Of a stretch of DNA of 64,000 bases, positions 54,631 to 63,536 are shown piece after piece. Below the pieces are notes generated by a model. The model made no database searches and was not told the DNA's origin. It was given only the letters and a program-made list of their open reading frames with translations. Source of the DNA: Ignavibacteria bacterium (GTDB lineage: Bacteria; Bacteroidota; Ignavibacteria; Tepidaquicellales; Tepidaquicellaceae); NCBI GenBank assembly GCA_016704345.1, contig JADJAH010000038.1, positions 62,001-126,000 of the forward strand. The letters run 5' to 3'. Position 1 is the stretch's first letter; the number at the start of each line of letters is the position of its first letter. The position numbers and the translations under genes are program-made.

Positions 54631-55535
54631 TGAAGAAATTTTCGATATTAACGTTTTTGCTTCTGATTACTGCGTCTGCTTCAAACGCGCAGAATGACGG
54701 AGCGGCGAGTACAGGACTGGCATTCCTGAAGCTCGGAGCGGGAGCAAGATCGCTTGCAATGGGAGAAGCTTATTCTTCAGTGACAAATGATGCCACGGCT
54801 TTCATTTACAATCCTGCAAGACTTATAATTGGTGGCAAGGGTAACGTATCACTGATGCACAATTTTTCCGCGCAGGATGTAAGCTTGGATTTCATTTCCG
54901 CGAAATTTCCGTCGGGCAAGAAACTTGCTTTTGGGATTGGAGTATTCACAACATCCGTAAATGACATCGAGGTAAGAACCACTCCCGGCGCAGCTATAGA
55001 AAAATTTGATGCAAGAAACCTTTCTACCGGACTTTCACTCGGTTATCTTGTAAGCACCAATCTGTCAATCGGAATCACAGCGAAACTCATTTATGAGAAG
55101 ATCTATATTGACGATGCATCAGGATTTGGTTTTGATTTTGGTACAAATTATTCTAAAGATAATTACAGCCTTTCATTTGTAGTTGCTAATATTGGATCGG
55201 TAAGTGCGTTGAAAAATGTAAGCACCAAACTTCCGTCTCTTGTCAGATTCGGAGGAAGTTACAAATTCAATGCATCCAAATCTCTTTCAATACTTGCTGC
55301 AGCAGATGGATTTCAGGTTCTTTCAGGAGGCGGCTTTCATTTGCACTCAGGAGCCGAAGCAGCATATAAAGATTTTCTGTTCCTGCGTCTGGGGTATCAG
55401 TCGGGTTACGAGAACAGAGGAATAACTACCGGTGTTGGTTTCAGATATCAGGCATGGTCAGTAGATTATGCATTTGTCCCATACACCGACGACTTCGGAA
55501 CAGGCAATGCACTCTCACTCGGAATAAACTTCTAA
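54630..55535 (+). CDS. PorV/PorQ-family outer-membrane protein, second copy
   Basis: This encodes 301 residues with a signal peptide ending SNAQ, then the strong PorV signature GLAFLKLGAGARSLAMGEA and AFIYNPARL. The end SLGINF is a typical terminal beta strand. It is closer to canonical PorV than the neighbour just upstream. The start codon ATG shares a base with the TGA of the previous gene. Position beside a T9SS-tailed propeller supports a shuttle/transport role. Confidence 0.87.
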   Translation: MKKFSILTFLLLITASASNAQNDGAASTGLAFLKLGAGARSLAMGEAYSSVTNDATAFIYNPARLIIGGKGNVSLMHNFSAQDVSLDFISAKFPSGKKLAFGIGVFTTSVNDIEVRTTPGAAIEKFDARNLSTGLSLGYLVSTNLSIGITAKLIYEKIYIDDASGFGFDFGTNYSKDNYSLSFVVANIGSVSALKNVSTKLPSLVRFGGSYKFNASKSLSILAAADGFQVLSGGGFHLHSGAEAAYKDFLFLRLGYQSGYENRGITTGVGFRYQAWSVDYAFVPYTDDFGTGNALSLGINF

Positions 55536-55554
55536 AAGGCGATCAAGCCTTCAT

Positions 55555-57240
55555 ATGCCGGTCTTAACAAATGGCTCAGAAAGGCTTGACTTCAGCAAAG
55601 GGAGCCCGGCAGTTTGGGCCCTCCTGATTCTTCTTTTTCTTGCCTCCGTAAAAATTCCTTCGGCAATCAATTCTGACATTCAGCCATGGGACGAGGGCAT
55701 GTATGCCGCCAGAGTAAATTCTATCAGCGTCAACGGAGACTTCTTCGATCAAAGTCTTCATTCGGTAGGTAAGTTCTACTCGGGTTCACACCCACCTCTT
55801 CTGATTTGGATAGGCTACGTTTCTTCTGTCATATTCGGATTCTCACCTGTTACACTGAAAATGCTCATTCTTTGCATATCACTTCTGACCGTTATGATGA
55901 TCTACATCATTGGGAAGAATTTTGTCGATACTAACACAGGTGTTTACGCAGCAATGATCTTCTCCGGCAATATATTGTTCAATGTTTTTTCAAAGAGGTT
56001 TCAGCTTGATATGCCGTATGTGCTATTAATGCTCATTTCATTTTTTTTCGTCTTGAAGCTTTCAACAGACAAGAGCATAAAATTTGCAGTCTATGCTGGA
56101 ATATTTTTCGGATTATGCCTGATGTCAAAAATACTCGTAGGACTATTCATACCTCTTGTTCTTTTTGTGACACTCGTTGCTCTTAGAAGCAGGGCACGTT
56201 TCGGGATGAAGGATCTTTTGGTAATAACTGTTATCGGATTAATTATATCTTTGCCTTGGCATCTATACATGTTATTTAAACACGGCACTGAATTCACGGA
56301 CTACTTTTTCGGATTTCATTTGGTTGACAGAGCATTAACCGGAGTTGAGATGAATCAGAAATCTTCAGGACCCTTGTATCACTTCAACTATTTCCTTTCG
56401 ATCATTCCATTTGGAATATTAATATTCTTTGCTTTTATGAACAACATCAGAAAGTTCAAAGAATTGAGCTTCCCAATTTTGCTTTTATGGATTTGGACAA
56501 TTTGCGGATTCGTGATAATCACTTTATTCAAGACAAAACTCGAATCATATCTTCTTCTTGTAATGCCTGCAGCCGCACTGCTGACAGCTTCTTATCTGAA
56601 GGAATTAAACAAAGAGAGTGCAATTGTGAAGACTCTAATTCTGACTGCACTTGTGCTCAATATATTTTGGTTTGCAACTGAAAATTTCCGTCCGCAGATC
56701 AAAGAACTAGTTGGTGGATTTGGAGTAGGAATTGCAACCGCAATATCATTGCTGGGGGTACTTCTTCTTTTTCTCTTGAGCAGAATTGCGCAAAGGAAGA
56801 TCAATCTGAAAATCACTTTCGGAATGTTGATAATATTGACTTTCATCATCTCGAATGTTTTTTATCTTGTTGAAAAACCTCTTTGGGAAGACAGGTTCAG
56901 AATAAAGGAAGCTGTGAAAACAATCAATGAATCCGGTGCAGGCAGGATTTTTTATGTCGGAACAAACTACAGATACAATCCGCAGTTCAGCTATTACTTA
57001 AACGGAATTGATCTCGGATGGAAAGAGCCGAAATATGATTATGATTTTATTGATACAAATGCAGGCACTGAGAAAGTTAAGGCGAGGCTTGAGCTTGAAG
57101 ACAGGAACTCTATTGTAGTGGTTGAGAAAGACAAGATAAACAGAGCCGAATATCCGGCATCCGAATTATTCATACCTTCGGGATTCAGGATGATTCATAA
57201 AGATACGGGTTACGAATTATACAGAAGAGGAAATGACTGA
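55555..57240 (+). CDS. GT-C family glycosyltransferase (GT39/ArnT-like)
   Basis: This polytopic membrane protein has 561 residues. The N-terminal periplasmic loop has the catalytic Asp-Glu in QPWDEGMYAARVN (about 44-56), followed by SGSHPPLLIWIGY, the GT39/PMT family pattern. Roughly eleven helices and a C-terminal soluble part follow. Relatives use polyprenyl-phosphate sugars to modify lipid A (ArnT), proteins or glycans on the outer face of the inner membrane. It overlaps the next gene by 8 bases. Confidence 0.87.
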   Translation: MPVLTNGSERLDFSKGSPAVWALLILLFLASVKIPSAINSDIQPWDEGMYAARVNSISVNGDFFDQSLHSVGKFYSGSHPPLLIWIGYVSSVIFGFSPVTLKMLILCISLLTVMMIYIIGKNFVDTNTGVYAAMIFSGNILFNVFSKRFQLDMPYVLLMLISFFFVLKLSTDKSIKFAVYAGIFFGLCLMSKILVGLFIPLVLFVTLVALRSRARFGMKDLLVITVIGLIISLPWHLYMLFKHGTEFTDYFFGFHLVDRALTGVEMNQKSSGPLYHFNYFLSIIPFGILIFFAFMNNIRKFKELSFPILLLWIWTICGFVIITLFKTKLESYLLLVMPAAALLTASYLKELNKESAIVKTLILTALVLNIFWFATENFRPQIKELVGGFGVGIATAISLLGVLLLFLLSRIAQRKINLKITFGMLIILTFIISNVFYLVEKPLWEDRFRIKEAVKTINESGAGRIFYVGTNYRYNPQFSYYLNGIDLGWKEPKYDYDFIDTNAGTEKVKARLELEDRNSIVVVEKDKINRAEYPASELFIPSGFRMIHKDTGYELYRRGND

Positions 57241-58216
57241 AGTCACAAAAGCAGTTGATATTGAGAATGAGATCGAGTGGAAAGAGTTTTTGAGGAATCA
57301 GTACAATCTTTTTTTCGATCACAGATTCATTTCATATCATAAAGTATTTGGCAAAGGCATAAATTTTCATTCGCTAAAGTTCAGGGATTCGGATACAGGG
57401 AAGATCGCAGCGATTATGCTTGGCAGCGAGAAGCAGAGCGGCGACGGCAAAGTTTTTGTTTCCTGTGACGGGGTCAGCTTTGCCGGATTTCTTTGGAAGA
57501 AAAAGTCTGATCTATTGAACTTCATAGATGTCATTGGAGGATTCAAAGAATACTTGTTGAATCATGATTTTGATAAATGCATAATCAGGACACCTCCTTT
57601 CATTTATAACAAATCTCCCAATGAAGAATCGGAATATGCTTTGCTGAAGTCCGGCTTCGAAGTCAGTTCCGTTTCAATTTCCAACATCATCGATCTGAAC
57701 GAATTCGAATTCATGAAGATATCTGAAACAAAGAAGAGATCAATAAAGAAGTCGCAGAAGGATATTTCGGTAAGCATCATTGACGGAGAGCTTACTCAGG
57801 AGAATTTCAAAACATATTATTCAATCCTTCGTGACAATCGCGAACTGAAAAATGTCAGTCCTACACATTCTTTTGAGGAACTAATCTATCTGAAAAATAC
57901 TCTTCCCGACGAGATCATTCTTTTTGAAGCGCGCATCCGCGGAGAACTGGCGGCTATTTGCGTATTGTTTTCAATCAACAAGGATATCATTCTAAATTTC
58001 TATCTTGCAGGATCAGAACAATTCAAGCCCGAAGGAGCGGCAGAGTATATCTTACTGAAAACAATCGAGTGGTCAAAGGAAAACGGTTACAGATATTATG
58101 ACATTGGAACTTCTGACACAAACGAAGGTCTGATCAGCGGATTGTTCGCATTCAAGAAAAAATTTCTGGCTAACGGATTCTTAAGAAAGACATACGAACT
58201 CAAACTAAAGCAGTAA
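57233..58216 (+). CDS. FemAB/GNAT-like acyltransferase
   Basis: This is a soluble protein of 327 residues with the double GNAT fold of FemAB and CelD-like proteins. Its text includes NIIDLNEFEFMKISETKKRSIKKSQ (read in parts: a Lys-rich linker), EIILFEARIRGELAAICVLF, the binding loop AGSEQFKPEGAAEYILLKTI and the ending YRYYDIGTSDTNEGLISG. Such enzymes add aminoacyl or acyl groups to sugars or peptides in envelope glycans. It sits inside the glycan run; the donor cannot be told. Confidence 0.8.
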   Translation: MTEVTKAVDIENEIEWKEFLRNQYNLFFDHRFISYHKVFGKGINFHSLKFRDSDTGKIAAIMLGSEKQSGDGKVFVSCDGVSFAGFLWKKKSDLLNFIDVIGGFKEYLLNHDFDKCIIRTPPFIYNKSPNEESEYALLKSGFEVSSVSISNIIDLNEFEFMKISETKKRSIKKSQKDISVSIIDGELTQENFKTYYSILRDNRELKNVSPTHSFEELIYLKNTLPDEIILFEARIRGELAAICVLFSINKDIILNFYLAGSEQFKPEGAAEYILLKTIEWSKENGYRYYDIGTSDTNEGLISGLFAFKKKFLANGFLRKTYELKLKQ

Positions 58217-58220
58217 AAAA

Positions 58221-59186
58221 TTGGACATAAGGAATAAGAAGATACTACTGACAGGGGGCGCCGGTTTCATTGGAAGCACTTTGGCAAAGAAGCTAATTGA
58301 CCACAATGAAATTCTCATTTACGATAATTTCTCGAGGGATTCTATCCGCTACAAGAATATAAAGTCGAAGAATCTAAAGATTGTCAAGGATGATGTCCTG
58401 AATGGAGAGGCGTTGAGAAATGTATGCGAAGACTTTCGTCCGGAGATAGTTGTTCATCTTGCGGCGATAGCAGGAATCGACACGGTAATAATTGACCCCA
58501 TAAATACTCTTGATGTGAACATCAACGGTACATTGAATCTGCTCAAAGCTTTAAAAAAGTATTCGGGCAGAATGGAAAGATTCCTGGATTTTTCAACAAG
58601 CGAAGTTCTCGGAGCCTATGCTTATAAGTCGAGTGAGAAATCGGACACACACTTCGCCCCGGTCGGCGAAGGCAGATGGACATATTCGATAAGCAAAGTT
58701 ACCGGCGAACATCTTGTCCACAGTTTCTACAAGCAACACGGATATCCGTGTGTTACTTTAAGGCCGTTCAATATTTACGGACCGGGACAAGTGGGGGAAG
58801 GCGCAATTCAAATTTTCATAAAAAATGTTGTAAAGGGAAAGAATATTGAGATTCATGGAGACGGAGATCAGATAAGATCATGGTGCTATGTTGATGACAT
58901 GATGGACGGAATTGAAATGTGCCTGACTAATAAGAAGGCAATTGGCGAAGTCTTCAACATAGGTAATCCAAAAGGAACAATTACAATTTCTTCTCTCGCG
59001 GAGAAAATTGTTCATCTGTGCAAGTCAAAGAGTAAAATAGTTTACGTTCCAAAGAACTATGTAGATGTAGAACTGAGGATCCCGAGCATTGAGAAAGCTC
59101 AGGAATTGCTTGGATTCTATCCTAAGATTGACTTGAACGAAGGAATTCTGAGAACATACAAATGGTACAAAAAAGAACTGAAATGA
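58221..59186 (+). CDS. NAD-dependent sugar-nucleotide epimerase/decarboxylase-like SDR (ArnA dehydrogenase-like)
   Basis: This extended SDR of 321 residues has GGAGFIGSTLAKKL (NAD binding), VVHLAAIAG, and the catalytic YSISK (Tyr-xxx-Lys). LRPFNIYGPGQVGEGAIQIF and DGDQIRSWCYVDDMM are typical of the UDP-glucuronate decarboxylase/ArnA C-terminal group and UDP-GlcNAc 4,6-dehydratase-like enzymes. It would make a keto- or epimerised nucleotide sugar. The start is a TTG at 58221; no ATG is available. It overlaps the formyltransferase start by ATGA. Confidence 0.85.
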   Translation: MDIRNKKILLTGGAGFIGSTLAKKLIDHNEILIYDNFSRDSIRYKNIKSKNLKIVKDDVLNGEALRNVCEDFRPEIVVHLAAIAGIDTVIIDPINTLDVNINGTLNLLKALKKYSGRMERFLDFSTSEVLGAYAYKSSEKSDTHFAPVGEGRWTYSISKVTGEHLVHSFYKQHGYPCVTLRPFNIYGPGQVGEGAIQIFIKNVVKGKNIEIHGDGDQIRSWCYVDDMMDGIEMCLTNKKAIGEVFNIGNPKGTITISSLAEKIVHLCKSKSKIVYVPKNYVDVELRIPSIEKAQELLGFYPKIDLNEGILRTYKWYKKELK

Positions 59187-60118
59187 AGTATATCTATTTA
59201 GCGCATTCGGAGATGTCTCTGCGTTGTCTGGAAGGGTTGATCAAAAAATCTTTCATACCATCGCTTGTTGTGATCAGTGTAAGCAAGGGATTGAATCAGC
59301 AATTCAAGAGTGAAATGAATGTGATTTGTATAGAGAACGGAATAGAATTTATCAACATATGCGATAAATGTGAACAAGGTGAAATTAGAATTCTTGAAAG
59401 AACAGAAGATCTCATTCCACTGATTAGAGACTATGACTTTGGCCTTTCAGTCGGATTCATGAAGATACTTCCTGAAAGCGTGTTCAATGTTCCGCTAAAT
59501 GGAATGATCAATCTTCATTGCGGAAAACTCCCGCAATACCGTGGTAGAGCCCCTATCAGCAGAGCAATCATGGAAGGAGAGAAGAGTGTGATGATAACTG
59601 TACATAAGATCGACAAAGGTGTTGATTCCGGAGACGTGCTGGAAGAATTTGAGATCAATCTGAATGAAAATGATGATGTGAACACAATCTATGAAAAGTG
59701 TTGCGAAGCATCAGGCAAGGTTGCAATAAAGGCAATCAGAAAACTTGCAAAAGGTAATGCACACTTCAGAAAGCAGGAGCCTGATCTTGCGCCAAGAGAG
59801 AAGATCTCGGATGAAGAAAGAAGGATCAAATGGAATATGACGGCAAGAGTTGCGTTCAACCAGATAAGAGCAATTACTTTTCCGTATCCCGGGGCAACGG
59901 TTTCATACGGAGGGAAAGAATACATTGTCCTTGCATCTGAGATCGTTAAAGAAAATGGTAATCAGGAAAAACAGGGCGGCGAGATTCTCAGCATCGGTGA
60001 ACGAAACGTTGAAGTAGCAATGTCAGACGGCTCATTGTTACTGAAAGATATTTTCAAGAACGGATCACTTCTTAAGGATTACAAAAAAGAATTTAAGGAA
60101 GGCAGGCGGTTCAAATGA
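59183..60118 (+). CDS. Formyltransferase of the ArnA/methionyl-tRNA formyltransferase fold
   Basis: This encodes 311 residues in the formyl-THF-dependent transferase fold. The hallmark NLHCGKLPQYRGRAPISRAI has the His and the formate-binding residues, and VHKIDKGVDSGDVL has the catalytic Asp. The C-terminal domain (about 210-311) is of the Fmt/ArnA OB-type. Its place next to an ArnA-dehydrogenase-like SDR suggests it formylates an amino sugar rather than Met-tRNA. The ATG at 59183 overlaps the SDR stop and is preferred to the frame opening at 59162. Confidence 0.85.
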   Translation: MKYIYLAHSEMSLRCLEGLIKKSFIPSLVVISVSKGLNQQFKSEMNVICIENGIEFINICDKCEQGEIRILERTEDLIPLIRDYDFGLSVGFMKILPESVFNVPLNGMINLHCGKLPQYRGRAPISRAIMEGEKSVMITVHKIDKGVDSGDVLEEFEINLNENDDVNTIYEKCCEASGKVAIKAIRKLAKGNAHFRKQEPDLAPREKISDEERRIKWNMTARVAFNQIRAITFPYPGATVSYGGKEYIVLASEIVKENGNQEKQGGEILSIGERNVEVAMSDGSLLLKDIFKNGSLLKDYKKEFKEGRRFK

Positions 60119-60849
60119 GAATAGTAGATTCGCACATTCATATAGGCAAGTGGAGCAATATTTTCTTTAACTATGAATCAACTGTTGAAGAAGCGGTTGA
60201 AGTGATGAAGAGTTCGGGTGTCGATGCTGCAGTCTGCATGCCGGCCGATGCTACGAGGAACCAGGACTTGTTCAATGAAACAATGTCGCGGAAAGATTTC
60301 AAGTTTTACTACAAGGCATGGATCAATCCGGATGATCCTGAGCTTGATGATTTTCTTGCGAAGAACATCGACAGCATTTCGCTCTTCAAGATACATCCTT
60401 CAATTCAGCGAAGAAGAATCACAGATGAATCGTACGACAAATATTTAAGATTGGCTGCGGAAAAAGGGAAGCCTGTTGTGGTTCATTGTGGCAGGTGGCA
60501 GGAGATAGCGGGATACACGTTTCCTCTTGAGTCGGCGAAGAAATATCCGGAACTGATACTCATACTTGCTCACCTTGGAGGCGATCAGCCCTCGCTATAT
60601 CTTGAATGTTCTAAAGAAATTAAGAAGCCTGAGTTCAGGAATGTATATCTAGGAACTGAATCAGTCAGAGAGTTTTATTTTGTCAACAAAGTTGTTCATA
60701 CTGCCGGAGCGGAGCGGGTGATTTTTGGAAGCGACTATAATCTTTGTCTGCCAAAGACGTTCATACCTGTTATTGAGAGTCTTCAAATTCCTGCTGAAGA
60801 TAAAGAGCTGATATTCTCAGGAAATATACTGCGTTTGATCGGTCAGTAA
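60115..60849 (+). CDS. Amidohydrolase-family metal-dependent hydrolase
   Basis: This TIM-barrel hydrolase of the amidohydrolase-2 (COG2159) type has 244 residues. The metal-binding HxH is in VDSHIHIG, further ligands are in VVHCGRWQ and LAHLGGDQ, and the catalytic Asp is in FGSDYN. It overlaps the formyltransferase stop by ATGA. Relatives are decarboxylases or hydrolases. By position it may act on a formylated or acylated sugar; this is inferred only. Confidence 0.83.
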   Translation: MRIVDSHIHIGKWSNIFFNYESTVEEAVEVMKSSGVDAAVCMPADATRNQDLFNETMSRKDFKFYYKAWINPDDPELDDFLAKNIDSISLFKIHPSIQRRRITDESYDKYLRLAAEKGKPVVVHCGRWQEIAGYTFPLESAKKYPELILILAHLGGDQPSLYLECSKEIKKPEFRNVYLGTESVREFYFVNKVVHTAGAERVIFGSDYNLCLPKTFIPVIESLQIPAEDKELIFSGNILRLIGQ

Positions 60850-60909
60850 CTTCAGACAGCATTTTCTCTGAGACTAATTCTTTCATCAGTCAAATAGATT
60901 CATTATTCA

Positions 60910-61980
60910 TTGAAGAAGATCCTACATATTGCCCCGCAGAATTTTGCCGGTATGCCGTTGGACTTTGTGAAGATGCACAGAAGTTCAGGCATCGATTCAC
61001 GGCTGGTGACAATGTACAGGAATACTTTGAACTTTGAAGAAGATGTTTGTCTCGGTCTTAGACTACCTACAGGAAGCATTGCGAGAAAGTGGCGCGATTC
61101 CAAAGTTGAAACTCTTTCTACTAATACAAGAAAGATCTCGACACCCAAAAATCTTCCCGAGAAAGTTTTCTTCAAACTGCGTGATTACAGAAATTCTCCG
61201 GTGATCGAGAGTGCCATTAATCAATATGGTTTGTACGATTTCGATATTTATCACTTCGACGGAGGAATGGATTTTTACCGGGATATCCGTTTTGCCAAAG
61301 AGCTCAAGAGAAGAGGAAAAAAGATTGTCTGCTGTTATTACGGAAGCGATCTGAGAACTAGAGGCATCTTTCCTGAACTGGACAAAATCAGCGATCTGAA
61401 TCTTACTGTTGAATTTGATCATCTGAACCTGCATCAAAATATCAATTACATCTTCTTTCCGTTTGATACCGAGTCATACGAGATCAAGCCCAAGAGGAAC
61501 TCCAGCATCAAGATCATTCATTCACCAACCAACAGAAAATTCAAAGGCACGGACAGAATTCTTAAAGTGATCGCTGAAGTTGAAAAACTTCGAAAGATAG
61601 AATTCATTCTACTTGAGAATATGGACAGGCATGAAGTGCTGAAGATAAAAAGCAGTTGCGACCTTGCTATAGATCAGGTTGGAGGCGAAATGGGAGGTTC
61701 CGGCTATGGAAGAAATTCCATTGAGAATCTTTCCATGGGTGTTCCGACTTTCACTGAGTTTGATCCGGAATATCTTTTCTTTCTCAAGGATCATCCTTTC
61801 ATAAACTCAACGATTGATACTCTCAAGGAAAATCTGATCAAAGTAATTGACAATGATGAATTGAGGAAAGACCTGTCGCTGAAAGGAAGGAAATGGGTCG
61901 AGGAACATCATTCATATCGCGCTGTCAATGATATGCTGACAAGTTATTATTTGCATAACAATATACTTGCAGATGGCTGA
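60910..61980 (+). CDS. Glycosyltransferase, GT4-like fold
   Basis: This encodes 356 residues. The N-terminal half begins KKILHIAPQNFAGMPLDFVKMHR with the GT-B hinge glycine region. Later come YYGSDLRTRG and IIHSPTNRKFKGTDRILKV, a nucleotide-binding-like loop, and CDLAIDQVGGEMGGSGYGRNSIENLSMG read as two pieces (the GT4 C-terminal EX7E-like site). The start is TTG at 60910 with no ATG near. It overlaps the flippase gene by 8 bases. It should add one sugar to a lipid-linked glycan. Confidence 0.8.
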   Translation: MKKILHIAPQNFAGMPLDFVKMHRSSGIDSRLVTMYRNTLNFEEDVCLGLRLPTGSIARKWRDSKVETLSTNTRKISTPKNLPEKVFFKLRDYRNSPVIESAINQYGLYDFDIYHFDGGMDFYRDIRFAKELKRRGKKIVCCYYGSDLRTRGIFPELDKISDLNLTVEFDHLNLHQNINYIFFPFDTESYEIKPKRNSSIKIIHSPTNRKFKGTDRILKVIAEVEKLRKIEFILLENMDRHEVLKIKSSCDLAIDQVGGEMGGSGYGRNSIENLSMGVPTFTEFDPEYLFFLKDHPFINSTIDTLKENLIKVIDNDELRKDLSLKGRKWVEEHHSYRAVNDMLTSYYLHNNILADG

Positions 61981-63448
61981 CAGCGGAAGAACGAAGCAGC
62001 TTATTTCGCAGACCATGATTTACGGATTGGGCATTATGCTTAACCGCTCTGTCAGTTTCATCCTCATACCTGTTTACACAAATTACTTTTCACCGGCTGA
62101 ACTCGGAGTGTTCACGCTTGTTCAGTCTCTGTCCATTTTCCTGGGCTTCGTATATGCGCTGGGGCTCGAGACTGCATTCATGAAAAAATTCATTGATGCA
62201 GGCGATAACGAAAGAAGAAAGAACATCTATTCTTCCACATTAATTTTCCTGCTGCTTTCATCTGTTACATTGTCGTTTCTCTTATATATTTTCGCCGGTA
62301 GAATTTCTGCAATAATCGGGATCTCGGATTCTGCCAACAGTGTCTTCTTGATACAACTCATGAGCATTGTGATGATCGCCGATACGCTTTACAGAATTCC
62401 GATGCTGTTGTTCAGGGCGCAGTTGCGGGCGAAGACATATAGTCTGCTGAACCTGCTTGCATTCATAATTAATGTCGGGCTGAATCTTCTTCTGATCGTT
62501 AAGTTGAATTATGGAGTTGAAGCAATTTTCTACAGTTACCTTGCATCAGTGATTGTTATTCTGATCTTAACATTATTCATGACCAGAGAGAACATTACTT
62601 TATCATTCAGCAAGGATACAATTTCCGAACTGCTGGGTTATGGCGCAAAGTTTATCTTCATAGGAATATTTCTGCTGATAATTGATATGTCCGACAGATT
62701 TTTTCTGCAGCATTATTTTGGTGAATCAACTGTGGGAATATATTGGGCTAACTACCGGCTGGCAAGTGTTATGGGACTTGTGATTGCTGCGTTCAAATTT
62801 TCATGGACACCTTTCTTTCTCAATCTCAATGAAGAACAAGCCAGCAGAAAAATCATCGCTGACGTTACTGTATACTTTGTCTTTGCAGGCTCTGTACTCT
62901 TTTTGATATTCGGACTGCTGATAGATATTATAGCGCCCGCGGAGATTTTAGGCATGAGATTCCTGGATGTTCTTTATCTTCCGGGGTTGAGCATTGTGCC
63001 TGTAATACTATTGTCATATTTCTTCTCGGGACTATACTCAACTTTCAATGCCGCACCATTCTTTACGGACAATACAAAATCATTGCTGTATATCACGGGT
63101 GCCGGCGTTATCATAAATCTTTTGCTTAACTTCTTACTTATTCCGAAATTAGAAATGCAGGGAGCTGCAATAGCTACCTTGATCACATATCTAACTATGT
63201 TTCTGATGGTATTCTTCTATTCGCAAAAGATCTACAAGATCGAACTTGATTACTTAAGGATTACAATTATCTTCTTAGGAGCAGTTGGGATCTTTGTGAT
63301 TGGATATTTTGTGGTTAACAGAACAGAATTGTCATTAGGATTTAAGGCAACCATTGATATCGGCATGGTAATATTATATCTGATGTTGTTAAACATCACA
63401 GGAATGTTCCGTTTGAACCGAATCGCAGAATTGTTTAAGAAGAGTTAA
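61973..63448 (+). CDS. Polysaccharide flippase (Wzx/MATE-like, MOP superfamily)
   Basis: This 491-residue membrane protein has about fourteen helices. The N-terminus (LISQTMIYGLGIMLNRSVSF, then ILIPVYTNYFSPAELGVF) is the classical Wzx-type start. It moves lipid-linked sugars across the inner membrane. It ends the glycan run, consistent with surface polysaccharide export. The ATG at 61973 is chosen over the TTG at 61967. Confidence 0.88.
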   Translation: MADSGRTKQLISQTMIYGLGIMLNRSVSFILIPVYTNYFSPAELGVFTLVQSLSIFLGFVYALGLETAFMKKFIDAGDNERRKNIYSSTLIFLLLSSVTLSFLLYIFAGRISAIIGISDSANSVFLIQLMSIVMIADTLYRIPMLLFRAQLRAKTYSLLNLLAFIINVGLNLLLIVKLNYGVEAIFYSYLASVIVILILTLFMTRENITLSFSKDTISELLGYGAKFIFIGIFLLIIDMSDRFFLQHYFGESTVGIYWANYRLASVMGLVIAAFKFSWTPFFLNLNEEQASRKIIADVTVYFVFAGSVLFLIFGLLIDIIAPAEILGMRFLDVLYLPGLSIVPVILLSYFFSGLYSTFNAAPFFTDNTKSLLYITGAGVIINLLLNFLLIPKLEMQGAAIATLITYLTMFLMVFFYSQKIYKIELDYLRITIIFLGAVGIFVIGYFVVNRTELSLGFKATIDIGMVILYLMLLNITGMFRLNRIAELFKKS

Positions 63449-63536
63449 GAAGAACCGCCGATCATCAGGGCTTTATAAGATCACAGCTCATGAGGTCTGT
63501 TAAATCAATTACCCGTTAACAGTAAATAATTACGGC

